Virus record (IMG/VR): IMGVR_UViG_3300020162_002696
Coordinates: 1 to 38,633 of that record
Source of the DNA: a virus
Length of the DNA: 38,633 nt
Direction: 5' to 3' (one strand)
Positions 20,874 through 29,862 of the stretch are shown here, piece after piece. The position numbers were made by a program, and so were the translations under genes. Each line of letters starts with the position of its first letter. The first letter of the stretch is position 1. A model generated the notes under the pieces. The model was not told the DNA's origin and did no database searches. It saw only the letters and a program-made list of their open reading frames with translations.

Positions 20874-20874
20874 A

Positions 20875-21099
20875 TTATTGTTTTTTGCCGTAATATTCTT
20901 CAATATACTCGAGCATATCACCGCTTGTTACAATGTCATTATCGGAAATATACTCTACCATTGCATCTGCTAAGTCATTGCCCATTTGGGATAAATCATC
21001 ATTTTCTGTATCATCTAAAAGATCCCGCAAATCATAAATTGCATTAGTGATTTTATCTATTTTTTCGTTTATCTTTCGTATTAATGTACCTTTATTCAT
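20875..21099 (-). CDS. hypothetical helical protein, 74 residues
   Basis: Acidic helical protein (RKINEKIDKITNAIYDLRD, then DMLEYIEEYYGKKQ). It ends two bases before the DUF5661 gene. Unrecognised. Confidence 0.62.
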   Translation of the reverse strand: MNKGTLIRKINEKIDKITNAIYDLRDLLDDTENDDLSQMGNDLADAMVEYISDNDIVTSGDMLEYIEEYYGKKQ

Positions 21100-21139
21100 T
21101 ATTATTATTTAATTGATTTATACTAATTAGTCTATGGTG

Positions 21140-21835
21140 CTACTTTTTTTGTAATTTTAGTTTATAATCTTCTAATATATTAATAATATCGGTTTTAAGA
21201 TAATTAGCATGATATGGAATCCACTTATCATCCTCTAAATATAGTGTAACTATTTTATTGCACTTTTTACCTGTCTTTTGTTCAAACATATAAGCATACA
21301 TTGATAACTGCAAGGCATAGTTATTAAATTCGCAATATGTCAAGTGCTCTACAGGAGCTATAAAGTAATCGTTAAAATCGTTTGAAAATTTATATTTTTT
21401 ATTTGTTTTAAAGTCAGCAACTATAAAATCATCTTTACGTTCATAAATAAGATCTGATGTACCTGCAATTTCATAATCATGTAAAAACAGTAATTCTTCG
21501 GATAATATATTTTTAAAATTTCCAATATAATTCGTTACGAACTTATCATAACTCTTATACAAATAACTATATTCATCATTCACTTCACCCACTTTAACAA
21601 AATCTTCCATGAGTTTGTGAATTTTTGTACCTCTATCTGTAGCGGTTTTTGTAGTTGCTCTCCAAGATTCTAAAACGAATGATTGCGTTACTCCTTCACG
21701 TTCTGCGACTCGCTTGGAGTGAGTATCGGAATCAAATGGTTTCTTATACTTACCTAATAAAGTTGTTACAGAAGTGTATTTATTGTTTGTATCTGTATTA
21801 GTATATGTGTGTGATTTTTCATCAAAAATAATCAT
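21140..21835 (-). CDS. PD-(D/E)XK nuclease, RecB/Cas4-like
   Basis: The 231-residue protein has the RecB-type exonuclease motif series: KIHKLMEDF (His), GTSDLIYERKDD and VADFKTNKKYKF (D...D-x-K core) and ALQLSMYAYMFEQ (Gln of motif QxxxY). Four Cys residues for an iron-sulfur cluster, as in Cas4, are not seen. The family trims DNA ends in recombination or packaging. It converges on nothing and is divergent from the 34-repeat fibre gene. TATAAT lies 6 nt before the ATG. Confidence 0.8.
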   Translation of the reverse strand: MIIFDEKSHTYTNTDTNNKYTSVTTLLGKYKKPFDSDTHSKRVAEREGVTQSFVLESWRATTKTATDRGTKIHKLMEDFVKVGEVNDEYSYLYKSYDKFVTNYIGNFKNILSEELLFLHDYEIAGTSDLIYERKDDFIVADFKTNKKYKFSNDFNDYFIAPVEHLTYCEFNNYALQLSMYAYMFEQKTGKKCNKIVTLYLEDDKWIPYHANYLKTDIINILEDYKLKLQKK

Positions 21836-21841
21836 AACTTT

Positions 21842-21847
21842 ATTATA
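21842..21847 (-). promoter_or_regulatory. candidate -10 of the nuclease gene
   Basis: TATAAT 6 nt before the ATG at 21835; the AAGGAACT box is not recognisable upstream. Confidence 0.5.
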
Positions 21848-21867
21848 CTACAAAGTAAGCATAATGC

Positions 21868-21875
21868 AATAAATA
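21868..21875 (+). promoter_or_regulatory. late promoter of the repeat fibre gene
   Basis: AATAAATA with spacer TGTGT before the ATG at 21881. The spacing indicates that ATG at 21881 and not the in-frame ATG at 21875, which lies inside the promoter, is the start. Confidence 0.65.
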
Positions 21876-21880
21876 TGTGT

Positions 21881-24676
21881 ATGGGTCTTACAATTACAGA
21901 ACTACCTAACAGTTCAACAACATTTACAGGTACCGAGGTACTACCTATTGTTCAGAGCGCTATTACATCAAAAGTTAGTTTAAATAACTTGTCAAGCTAT
22001 TTTGCTGTAGTGAGTGCTAATAATAATTTTAAAGCAGGTCAAACTGTCAATGGCTCATTAACAGCGGCATCGTTTAAATTATCTGCATCTGATTTTTCAC
22101 TCGGCAAACTCAATCAAACCTCAGTAGGTCTAACGAACAATCTTTTTCCTCAAAAATCATCTTATGTAGTCGTAATGGGCCATGGTACTGGTTTTCAAGC
22201 TGGTTTTCAAACTGGTAGTAATGTATCATATTCTAATATGATTGGCTCTAGTGCTGGTGCTAATGCTGGTTATAATGGTAATGCATCATATTCTAATATG
22301 TTTGGAACTAATGCTGGTAATACTGCTGGTTATTCTGCTTCTGGTAATGCGTCATATTCTAATATGATTGGAACTAATACTGGTTATTATTCTGGTTATA
22401 ATGGTAATGTATCGTATTCTAATATGATTGGCGCAGCTGCCGGCTTTCAAGCTGGTTATAATGGTAATGCATCATATTCTATTATGTTTGGAACTAATGC
22501 TGGTAATAGTGCTGGTTATAATGGTAATGCAGCATATTCTAATATGATTGGAAATACTGCTGGTTATTACGCTGGTCAGAATGGTAATGCTTCATATTCT
22601 AATATGATTGGTTCTGACGCTGGAAGTAATGCTGGTCTTAATGGTAATGCTTCAAATTCTAATATGATTGGAAATACTGCTGGTTATTACGCTGGTAGTA
22701 ATGCTACTGGTAATGTATCAAATTCTAATATGTTTGGAAGTAATGCTGGTAATACTGCTGGTCTTAATGGTAATGCATCATATTCTAATATGATTGGAAA
22801 TGGTGCTGGTTATTATTCTGGTTATAGTGGTAATGCTTCAAATTCTAATATGATTGGAAATACTGCTGGTTATTACGCTGGTAGTAATTCTGGTGGTAAT
22901 GCTTCAAATTCTAATATGATTGGAAATACTGCTGGTTATTACGCTGGTCATAGTGGTAATGCTTCATATTCTAATATGATTGGAAATAATGCTGGTTATT
23001 ACGCTGGTCAGAATGGTAATGCTTCATATTCTAATATGATTGGACGTAATGCTGGTAATAGTGCTGGTAATTATGCTGGTGGTAATGCTTCATTTTCTAA
23101 TATGATTGGACATGATGCTGGTATTAGTGCTGGTTATACTGGTAATGCTTCATATTCTAATATGATTGGTTCTGAAGCTGGAAGTAGTGCTGGTCTTAAT
23201 GGTAATGCTTCAAATTCTAATATGTTTGGACATAATGCTGGTCAGAATGCTGGTTACCAGGGTGATGCTTTAAATTCTAATATGATTGGAAATGGTGCTG
23301 GTAATAATGCTGGTTATGGTGGTAATGCTTCAAATTCTAATATGATTGGAAATGGTGCTGGTAGTAGTGCTGGTTATTATGCTGGTGGTAATGCTTCATA
23401 TTCTAATATGTTTGGAACTAATGCTGGTCTGAATGCTGGGTATTCTGCTACTGGTGATGTATCATATTCTAATATGATTGGAGCTAATGCTGGTCAGAAT
23501 GCTGGTTCTTCTGGCGATGTATCATATTCTAATATGATTGGACATAATGCTGGTAGTAGTGCTGGTAATTATGCTGGTGGTAATGCTTCATATTCTAATA
23601 TGTTTGGACATAATGCTGGTCAGAAAGCTGGTTATACTGGTAATGCTTTTAATTCTAATATGATTGGAACTAGTGCTGGTAGTAGTGCTGGTTATAATGC
23701 TGGTAATGTATCAAATTCTAATATGATTGGAAGTCAAGCTGGAAGTAATGCTGGTCATAGTGGTAATGCTTCAAATTCTAATATGTTTGGAAATACTGCT
23801 GGTTATTACGCTGGTTATAGTGGTAATGTATCATATTCTAATATGTTTGGAACTAGTGCTGGTCTGAATGCTGGTTATTCTGCTGGTGGTAATGCTTCAA
23901 ATTCTAACATGATTGGAAATACTGCTGGTTATACTGCTGGTTATAATGGTAATGCTTCAAATTCTAACATGATTGGAAATACTGCTGGTAGTAATGCTGG
24001 TTATAATGGTAATGTATCGTATTCTAATATGATTGGTAGTAATGCTGGTAACCAGTCTGGTTATAATGGTAATGTATCGTATTCTAATATGATTGGAGCT
24101 AATGCTGGTTATGGTGCTGGTAATTATGCTGGTGGTAATGCTTCATATTCTAATATGTTTGGAAGTAATGCTGGTAGTAATGCTGGTTATTCTGGTAATG
24201 CATCATATTCTAATATGATTGGAAATGGTGCTGGTTATAATTCTGGTTATAATTCTGGTGGTAATGCTTCATATTCTAATATGATTGGACATAATGCTGG
24301 TTATTACGCTGGTTATTCTGGTAATGCATCAAACATAATTGCTATAGGTACCAGTTCAGGTTTAAGTGCTGCTTATGCTGTTGGTACAAATACAGAAAAT
24401 TCTATTTATATAGGACTATCGTCAGGTGCAAAACAAACAGCACAAAAGAATATATTTATAGGAGGCGAAACAAATACAACTAGCCCTAGCGCAGCATCAT
24501 TATCAGGATGTATTGCAATTGGTTATGGAGCTCAACCTTCAGAAAGAAATACAATAGCTTTAGGTTCAGCTAGTGTACCATTAAGTGTTATACCAGGCCG
24601 TCCTTTTTCAGGTTCTCTATCAGGATTGAAAATAATGGTAAATGGTATATATTATACTATACCGCTACTTGCATAA
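21881..24676 (+). CDS. repeat fibre or adhesin (34 x ~20-residue repeats)
   Basis: The protein has 931 residues from the ATG at 21881. After about 115 N-terminal residues (starting GLTITELPNSSTTFTGTEVL, typical of a particle-binding domain) come 34 tandem units of the form SxSNMIGxxAGxxAGxxGNA. They are 20 (23 units), 21 (1) or 22 residues (10 units) long and total 701. The C-terminal 115 residues keep a looser NIFIG/CIAIG pattern and end GLKIMVNGIYYTIPLLA. The alternating small/hydrophobic repeat is like the left-handed beta-roll of YadA-type trimeric heads, so a trimeric fibre is likely. A sulfotransferase follows. Confidence 0.78.
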   Translation: MGLTITELPNSSTTFTGTEVLPIVQSAITSKVSLNNLSSYFAVVSANNNFKAGQTVNGSLTAASFKLSASDFSLGKLNQTSVGLTNNLFPQKSSYVVVMGHGTGFQAGFQTGSNVSYSNMIGSSAGANAGYNGNASYSNMFGTNAGNTAGYSASGNASYSNMIGTNTGYYSGYNGNVSYSNMIGAAAGFQAGYNGNASYSIMFGTNAGNSAGYNGNAAYSNMIGNTAGYYAGQNGNASYSNMIGSDAGSNAGLNGNASNSNMIGNTAGYYAGSNATGNVSNSNMFGSNAGNTAGLNGNASYSNMIGNGAGYYSGYSGNASNSNMIGNTAGYYAGSNSGGNASNSNMIGNTAGYYAGHSGNASYSNMIGNNAGYYAGQNGNASYSNMIGRNAGNSAGNYAGGNASFSNMIGHDAGISAGYTGNASYSNMIGSEAGSSAGLNGNASNSNMFGHNAGQNAGYQGDALNSNMIGNGAGNNAGYGGNASNSNMIGNGAGSSAGYYAGGNASYSNMFGTNAGLNAGYSATGDVSYSNMIGANAGQNAGSSGDVSYSNMIGHNAGSSAGNYAGGNASYSNMFGHNAGQKAGYTGNAFNSNMIGTSAGSSAGYNAGNVSNSNMIGSQAGSNAGHSGNASNSNMFGNTAGYYAGYSGNVSYSNMFGTSAGLNAGYSAGGNASNSNMIGNTAGYTAGYNGNASNSNMIGNTAGSNAGYNGNVSYSNMIGSNAGNQSGYNGNVSYSNMIGANAGYGAGNYAGGNASYSNMFGSNAGSNAGYSGNASYSNMIGNGAGYNSGYNSGGNASYSNMIGHNAGYYAGYSGNASNIIAIGTSSGLSAAYAVGTNTENSIYIGLSSGAKQTAQKNIFIGGETNTTSPSAASLSGCIAIGYGAQPSERNTIALGSASVPLSVIPGRPFSGSLSGLKIMVNGIYYTIPLLA
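22226..24328 (+). repeat. tandem coding repeats, 60-66 bp period
   Basis: 34 imperfect direct repeats, in frame, with a consensus around TCATATTCTAATATGATTGG and GCTGGT doublets. Period is 60, 63 or 66 bp, the variation being in-frame insertions of 3-6 bases near the end of the unit. High DNA similarity between units favours unequal recombination and replication slippage, which would change fibre length. Confidence 0.95.
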
Positions 24677-24701
24677 TATGTAGCTAAATGTAAGTAATTA
24701 C

Positions 24702-25502
24702 ATGAAAAACTTTGCAATGGTCTCCGGGTTACCTAGATCAGGATCTACTCTTTTAATGAATATTTTAGGACAGCATCCTGATGTTCATGTAACGCCTACT
24801 TCTGGTATACACGAAGTTTTATGGACAACGCGTAATAATTGGAATACATTTCAAGAGCATCAAGCAGATAAGGTAGCATCTAACCCTAAAAATCTTCAAC
24901 GTGTACTTCAGGCAATGTTGAATTCCTATCACGATACAGATAAACAAATTGTTATTGATAAGCATCGTTCTTGGATTCATAGTATTGAGTTACTTGAATA
25001 TGTTTTAGGTAAAAAGGCTAAAATAATTGTTCCAGTTCGTTCAATTACTGAAATACTAGCTTCATTCGAACAATTACACAGAAAAAATGCTCATATTGCT
25101 AATGTACCTGGAGATTTTTTAATCTCACAAACAACAGAAGGTAGAGTTAATCATTGGTTATCTAATTCAGGTGAAGTAGGTATTGCTTATTCTAGAATAA
25201 AAGATGCCTTTCAAAAAGGGTACAATAATAGATTAATGTTGGTTGAGTTTGATGAACTGACTCAGCAACCGAAACTCACGATGGAGAGGATATGGGAGTT
25301 TCTAGATATAGATGCACCAGCACACGATTTTAATAATATAACCCAAATCACACAAGAAGATGATAGTGTAATTGGAATTCACGGACTTCATGATATTAGA
25401 TCTAAAGTAGAACCTATAATAAATAAGGCATATTCTATTCTTGGTAATAATATTGTAAATCAATATCAAAATTCGGAATTTTGGAGATTTACACGTAAAT
25501 AA
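24702..25502 (+). CDS. sulfotransferase-like protein
   Basis: The 266-residue protein begins MVSGLPRSGSTLLMNILGQH, the canonical 5'-phosphosulfate loop of PAPS-dependent sulfotransferases, and later has IIVPVRSITEILASFEQLHR, fitting the 3'-phosphate-binding strand-helix (R plus S). This type occurs in marine T4-like phages. The acceptor is unknown, but its position straight after the repeat fibre suggests fibre or surface-glycan modification. The upstream TGTAAGTA, 5 nt before the ATG, may be a degenerate late promoter. Confidence 0.75.
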   Translation: MKNFAMVSGLPRSGSTLLMNILGQHPDVHVTPTSGIHEVLWTTRNNWNTFQEHQADKVASNPKNLQRVLQAMLNSYHDTDKQIVIDKHRSWIHSIELLEYVLGKKAKIIVPVRSITEILASFEQLHRKNAHIANVPGDFLISQTTEGRVNHWLSNSGEVGIAYSRIKDAFQKGYNNRLMLVEFDELTQQPKLTMERIWEFLDIDAPAHDFNNITQITQEDDSVIGIHGLHDIRSKVEPIINKAYSILGNNIVNQYQNSEFWRFTRK

Positions 25503-25531
25503 CTAAATCTTGTAAGTTTTTATTACTTTTA

Positions 25532-25539
25532 CATAAATA
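25532..25539 (+). promoter_or_regulatory. late promoter, 5 nt before ATG
   Basis: CATAAATA and spacer ATTAT before the ATG at 25545. Confidence 0.65.
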
Positions 25540-25544
25540 ATTAT

Positions 25545-25790
25545 ATGAGCTTAAAAATCACTCTCACAACACCAAAGATAATCATCAAGCAACCTGAGAT
25601 TTCTGTAACCCTTAATGAAGTTACTATAGATCGTATTGTAGATTTACCTAGCCAACGTAAAGTTGTGGTATTTATATCGGGAGAGAGAATCGAACTTGAC
25701 GCCCTTTCTGGAGATAATTACGACACACCAGAAGAGTGGTCTAACGAAACGTTAATTAATGCAGTTAAAGAGCATTACGGTATCGTTTAA
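25545..25790 (+). CDS. small conserved phage protein
   Basis: The 81-residue protein is strand-rich (KITLTTPKIIIKQPEISVTL, then RKVVVFISGERIELDALSG) with a helical acidic tail (TLINAVKEHYGIV). It resembles small proteins of marine myophages of unknown function. It has its own late promoter and a strong terminator 27 bases downstream, so it is a one-gene late unit. Confidence 0.6.
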   Translation: MSLKITLTTPKIIIKQPEISVTLNEVTIDRIVDLPSQRKVVVFISGERIELDALSGDNYDTPEEWSNETLINAVKEHYGIV

Positions 25791-25816
25791 TTTATAATTT
25801 AACTTACTAGAAATAC

Positions 25817-25850
25817 ACCCGGGTATAACATAGTGTTATATCCGGGTTTT
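25817..25850 (+). terminator. rho-independent terminator
   Basis: A 14-bp hairpin (25817-25830 with 25834-25847, one G-T pair, loop TAG) is followed by TTTT. It ends the plus-strand late unit; the opposite side has no U-run, so it acts mainly on the plus strand. Confidence 0.85.
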
Positions 25851-25911
25851 GTATAATTATATTAATTAGCTTAATGATAAGCTAGTATAAATATTGAAAA
25901 TTGCAACCCTG

Positions 25912-26688
25912 TTAATAATAAGTACCATATATATCGGTATTATTAGCATTCATATTAAATACTTTAGTTTGCGATTCTGTATCTATGTCAAAAATATAAG
26001 ACTTAGCCTCTGATGCACTAATACCCGGTATATTAGATGAAAGTACACCAGAAGCCGTATTCTCGTATACTTGTTGGTTCTGGCGCTCACCAGATAGACC
26101 AGGTTCGAACGAATGCTCATATCTCTTAGCTTTTACTCTATATACATAATGACCTTGCATCGGGTTAAGAGACGCAATATCTTGATCCACACGCTCAGTT
26201 ACCTCAAACCACTTCGATCCACGACCATTAGGTCTGTCACAGCCCAGTGAAGCTAGCTCTATTATATCTCCCGATTTCGGCTCTATTACTTGATTAAACG
26301 AGTTATAATTTAAAGCAACACCCATTACCGATGTAAATGTCTCTATATGTAAAAACCCTGTAAGTTCGTCGTCAGACGCAAAACCAAATTTAGAAAGATT
26401 TATAGCATTCTCGGATAACTCAATATACATCTGTAGCTCATGAGGACCTGCAAACTGCGATGTAGGCTGTTCACCGTATATTAGATCTGCAGATAGTAAA
26501 TTAAATGTATTAACATAGTATTTAATAGGTACACCAAAACTGTTAATTTGATCTCTAAAAGCAGCATCGTATATTAATTGCTCTGCTTGAAAATTAGCAG
26601 GATTAGAAAACTGACTACACTGTGAAGAAGCTGTAGCAGCAAATACACTTTCTGGAGTACAGTTTTCCCTATTAGAGTTACAAGCCAT
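25912..26688 (-). CDS. neck protein, T4 gp14-like
   Basis: The 258-residue product (T4 gp14 has 256) follows the neck-protein pattern: SNPANFQAEQLIYDAAFRDQ, FGVPIKYYVNTFNLLSADLI with YGEQPTSQF, LQMYIELSENAINLSKFGF, IEPKSGDIIELA and HYVYRVKAKRYEHSFEPG. These correspond to the gp14 core elements AEQ-LYD, the YY strand, GE, FGL and GD. gp14 joins heads to tails. It lies near the terminase, as in T4. It overlaps the next gene by 11 nt. Confidence 0.6.
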   Translation of the reverse strand: MACNSNRENCTPESVFAATASSQCSQFSNPANFQAEQLIYDAAFRDQINSFGVPIKYYVNTFNLLSADLIYGEQPTSQFAGPHELQMYIELSENAINLSKFGFASDDELTGFLHIETFTSVMGVALNYNSFNQVIEPKSGDIIELASLGCDRPNGRGSKWFEVTERVDQDIASLNPMQGHYVYRVKAKRYEHSFEPGLSGERQNQQVYENTASGVLSSNIPGISASEAKSYIFDIDTESQTKVFNMNANNTDIYGTYY

Positions 26689-27073
26689 AGATTTTTGTAT
26701 TAGGGGTTTTAGCTCTTAACTTACCGCATTGTCTATGCTCTCCATCCTCAAACATTTCTATTTCAACATTAGAATTACCTATTGTTTTAACACCAGGCTC
26801 AAACACTATACCATAGCAATTTAATAAGCTTGTAAGATTTATACCTACCATCAGTACATTATTAGTCTTACCCTGACATATACTGTTAATAATAGGGTGT
26901 TTATGATCGTACTCTTTTACATTATGATTTTTATGTTTTCTTAAGTGAGCTCTAGTCATATCTTTACCATTAAAGATACCCTCTTTGGTACGCACTTTTA
27001 ATTTTGATATACCTGAGAAAAAAGCGTTTTCTCTATTTGCATATTCAAGTAAATAATCCTTAAACGTTACCAT
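26678..27073 (-). CDS. hypothetical late protein, 131 residues
   Basis: The product starts VTFKDYLLEYANREN and contains HLRKHKNHNVKEYDHKHP, a His/Lys-rich loop, then alternating strands (NNVLMVGINLTSLLNCYGIVF). No family recognised; an HNH-type motif was considered but the spacing does not fit. A perfect TATAAATA lies 5 nt before the ATG. Its position between neck and acidic core genes suggests a capsid or neck accessory. Confidence 0.6.
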   Translation of the reverse strand: MVTFKDYLLEYANRENAFFSGISKLKVRTKEGIFNGKDMTRAHLRKHKNHNVKEYDHKHPIINSICQGKTNNVLMVGINLTSLLNCYGIVFEPGVKTIGNSNVEIEMFEDGEHRQCGKLRAKTPNTKIYGL

Positions 27074-27078
27074 ATTAT

Positions 27079-27086
27079 TATTTATA
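27079..27086 (-). promoter_or_regulatory. late promoter, 5 nt before ATG
   Basis: TATAAATA (perfect) and spacer ATAAT before the minus-strand ATG at 27073. It abuts the T-run of the upstream terminator. Confidence 0.78.
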
Positions 27087-27090
27087 CAAA

Positions 27091-27122
27091 AAAAGCCTGG
27101 TAGCGTTAAACTACCAGGCTTT
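27091..27122 (-). terminator. terminator of the acidic protein gene
   Basis: AAGCCTGGTAG pairs with CTACCAGGCTT (11 bp, loop of 7), followed on the minus strand by a run of seven T, immediately before the next late promoter. It ends the 27141-28136 unit. Confidence 0.85.
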
Positions 27123-27140
27123 AAAATTAAATTTGATTAA

Positions 27141-28136
27141 TTATTGTTCGAATAATGATTTACCAGTCTTAAGACTGCCAACTTTGTTATTTTTGCCTAC
27201 GTTAGGTTGTTTAGCGTTAGCAATAGCGTGACCATGATCACCGTCAGCTCCTACTTTGTTAGTATAAGCTGATGAAGCACCACCTGATTGAACTTTAAGA
27301 TTACCAACCTTATTATTCTTACCCATGTTTACTTCCTTAGCACCTGAAACAGGATTACCAAGGTCTTCTTCATCTTCGTCCCAGAAGCCTTCTTCGTCTT
27401 CTTCACCAGCATACTCGTCTTCGTCTTCAAGACCTTCGTCTTCAAGACCTTCGTCTTCTCCGCCGATTTCATCCTCACCGCCGTTCATTGCAGCCATAAG
27501 AACTTCATGAAGCTTTTCAGCTGTTGCACGATCAAGTGTAAATGTAACTTCGTCACCTTCACCTTCAGTTTCGTCCTCGATACCGAGTGCGTCAAGTTCC
27601 TGCGAATCATCCATCTCGTCGTTCATGTCAGAACCACCCATAGGTGAGCTACCTGGCTGCATAACATTTTCGTAAAGCTTATCAAAAATTGATTTTCTTC
27701 TCATAAAATTATTTATGCTCTCCTTAGCAATTTTTCTACTTTCTTTTGCTATTTCTTCATCTTCTTTAGCTTTATAAATACCTGTTTTCTTCGCTTTGGC
27801 AGTATTATCTATTTTCTTAGTTGCTTCTTTGCTATTTTCGCTCTTTTTAGGCTTGGAGGACTTCTTATCTTCTTCATCCTCATCATAAGAAAGATTATCT
27901 ATATTATATAGATTATCATCAATATCCTGTTTGGACATTGCTTTTTTATCAATCTTAGGTGACATATAACCAGACGTTGTTTGTGGACCGCCTTTAATAA
28001 GTGAAACTTCACCTATTTCACCAGGTTTAACTTTTGGTCCTAGTTTGCCCTCAGAGACGAGTCTATGTTTCATACCGTTTAACATACCACCATATAAATC
28101 TCCGATGGATGCAATGTCATTTCTTGATTTTGCCAT
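27141..28136 (-). CDS. acidic prohead-core/scaffold-like protein
   Basis: The 331-residue product is strongly acidic and low-complexity: a Lys-rich middle, then DGGxx-type runs such as GEDEGLEDEGLEDEDEYAG, and a C-terminal repeat (MGKNNKVGNLKVQSGGAS and VGKNNKVGSLKTGKS, ending LFEQ). Acidic, easily degraded proteins of this sort form the prohead core or scaffold of T4-like phages and are often cut by the prohead protease. No family motif proves this. It is divergent from the terminase, with only 19 bases between the genes. Confidence 0.5.
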   Translation of the reverse strand: MAKSRNDIASIGDLYGGMLNGMKHRLVSEGKLGPKVKPGEIGEVSLIKGGPQTTSGYMSPKIDKKAMSKQDIDDNLYNIDNLSYDEDEEDKKSSKPKKSENSKEATKKIDNTAKAKKTGIYKAKEDEEIAKESRKIAKESINNFMRRKSIFDKLYENVMQPGSSPMGGSDMNDEMDDSQELDALGIEDETEGEGDEVTFTLDRATAEKLHEVLMAAMNGGEDEIGGEDEGLEDEGLEDEDEYAGEEDEEGFWDEDEEDLGNPVSGAKEVNMGKNNKVGNLKVQSGGASSAYTNKVGADGDHGHAIANAKQPNVGKNNKVGSLKTGKSLFEQ

Positions 28137-28141
28137 ATATA

Positions 28142-28149
28142 TATTTATA
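28142..28149 (-). promoter_or_regulatory. late promoter in the divergent terminase gap
   Basis: TATAAATA (perfect) with spacer TATAT before the minus-strand ATG at 28136. On the plus strand the same gap holds only TTTATAG-like sequence before the terminase. Confidence 0.75.
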
Positions 28150-28155
28150 GTAAGT

Positions 28156-29862
28156 ATGGCAAAAAACGGAAATAAAACAGAGTTTTACTTAGGAAACCCC
28201 AATCTACCAGCAGCAGATGCTCAAATAGCGTATGAGCCGTGGATGATTAAAGAAATGAAGAAGTGTAAAGAAAATATATTATACTTTGCTGAAAAATACT
28301 TTTATATTATTAATCTAGATAGAGGACGCGAGACAATTGACCTACACCCTTGTCAGAAGCGTGTAATGAGAAAAATGAGAGATAACAGGTTTTTTATATT
28401 GTTAGCATCAAGACAAATAGGCAAGAGCACTCTAATGACTATTTATATACTTTGGTATGCGTGCTTTATGGATGATCAACGGGTTCTTCTTGTAGCTAAC
28501 AAAGAAGCGACTGCTATTGAAATCTTTCAACGTGTTAGAATGGCATTTGAAGAATTACCTATATGGTTAAAGCCTGGCGTTAAAGAATACGGTAAAACAT
28601 CAATGACACTAGATAATGGTAGTCGCATCGGTATTACAACTACAACTGGTACCGCTGCTCGTGGTCAGTCCGTCAACCTGTTAATTATTGACGAGTGCGC
28701 GTTCATTGAGTCACACTTAGTTGAAGAGTTTTGGAAATCCGTTTTTCCTATTATTACTTCGTCTAAAAAATCTAAAGTGTTTATATGTTCTACTGCTAAT
28801 GGAACAGGTAATCTATTTCATAAGTTGTATGATGGTGCTGAAAAGGAAGAAAATGGATGGGGGTATGATAAAATCATGTGGAATGAGGTTCCTGGTAGAG
28901 ACGAAAAATGGGCTGCAGTCACAAAGCAAGCTCTTGGCTCTAATGAGGCCTGGTTACAAGAATTTTGTTGCATTTTCGTTAATTCAGGTGAATCATCTAT
29001 TGATGAAGAGTTATTTGCTGATATGTCAGCTAAGTGTACAGAAGCTAAGATTATACTTGAAGAAGGTAACTATAAAATTTGGGATGAACCAGACCCGGCG
29101 AGAGTGTATGTAGCTGGTGTTGATATATCTGAAGGCGTCGGTATAGATGCTTCTGTTATACAAATACTAGATATAACTGATATTAGAGATATTAGACAAG
29201 TAGCTACATATCATAATAGGCATATACCACCTCTAGAGTTTGCTAATAAATTACACACTATACTACTAAACTGGGGATCACCGCTAGCTCTGATTGAACG
29301 TAATAATTGCGGAGCTCAAGTTGTTGATAGACTTGCATTTGATGTAGGTTATGAAAAAGTTGTATCATACGGTGCTAAGGCTGCTTTAAGAGGTAGACCT
29401 CAAATGGGGATGATAGCTCACACTAACACCAAATACAAAGGTGTCATGAATATGAGATACTTTATTAACGAAACACGCTCTGTAGCTATCCAGGACCTTA
29501 ATACACTTAAAGAAATGCGTGACTTCGTCAGATATCCTAACGGTACATGGAAAGCTAAGGGGGGATATCATGATGATAGAGTCATGTCATTTATGTATGC
29601 TTTGTTTATTTTAGAAAAGGAGATAACAGAAAGATATTTCGATATTCTTGAATTAGATGATCACGGCAAACCAATGACTATTGAGCCTATGGATTTTGGT
29701 GTCGCTACATTTGAGAATGCTACATCTATATATAACGATTTTGAAGTAGTAGGATTAAATAATCCATACATGACGCCTATTGTATTTGGCATGGGCGATT
29801 CAGATCAAGTAGCAGAAATAGAATATTTACAACAGGAAGGCTGGAAACTATATGGCAATTAA
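28156..29862 (+). CDS. terminase large subunit (T4 gp17-like)
   Basis: The 568-residue packaging motor has the ATPase Walker A ASRQIGKSTLM (about residue 85), adenine or coupling motif CSTANGTGN near 215, Walker B VNLLIIDECAF near 178, and the RNase H-fold nuclease: VAGVDISEGVGIDASV (first Asp near 320), ERNNCGAQ, and a C-terminal HDDRVMSFMYA. Length agrees with T4-like TerL. I use the ATG at 28156, not the upstream frame extension to 28045, which would run into the divergent gene. The stop overlaps the next start by 11 bases. Confidence 0.93.
   Translation: MAKNGNKTEFYLGNPNLPAADAQIAYEPWMIKEMKKCKENILYFAEKYFYIINLDRGRETIDLHPCQKRVMRKMRDNRFFILLASRQIGKSTLMTIYILWYACFMDDQRVLLVANKEATAIEIFQRVRMAFEELPIWLKPGVKEYGKTSMTLDNGSRIGITTTTGTAARGQSVNLLIIDECAFIESHLVEEFWKSVFPIITSSKKSKVFICSTANGTGNLFHKLYDGAEKEENGWGYDKIMWNEVPGRDEKWAAVTKQALGSNEAWLQEFCCIFVNSGESSIDEELFADMSAKCTEAKIILEEGNYKIWDEPDPARVYVAGVDISEGVGIDASVIQILDITDIRDIRQVATYHNRHIPPLEFANKLHTILLNWGSPLALIERNNCGAQVVDRLAFDVGYEKVVSYGAKAALRGRPQMGMIAHTNTKYKGVMNMRYFINETRSVAIQDLNTLKEMRDFVRYPNGTWKAKGGYHDDRVMSFMYALFILEKEITERYFDILELDDHGKPMTIEPMDFGVATFENATSIYNDFEVVGLNNPYMTPIVFGMGDSDQVAEIEYLQQEGWKLYGN

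Noticed and set aside
22226-24328. CRISPR-like array
   Set aside because: The repeats are contiguous, in frame, coding and have no unique spacers; period varies by whole codons.
26891-26960. HNH nuclease in the 131-residue late protein
   Set aside because: The His/Asn/His-like cluster lacks the spacing and flanking strands of HNH; composition alone is not enough.
28045-28155. N-terminal extension of the terminase
   Set aside because: It would overlap 92 bases of the divergent acidic-protein gene and its promoter, and the extension has no terminase-like sequence; the ATG at 28156 begins the usual N-terminus.
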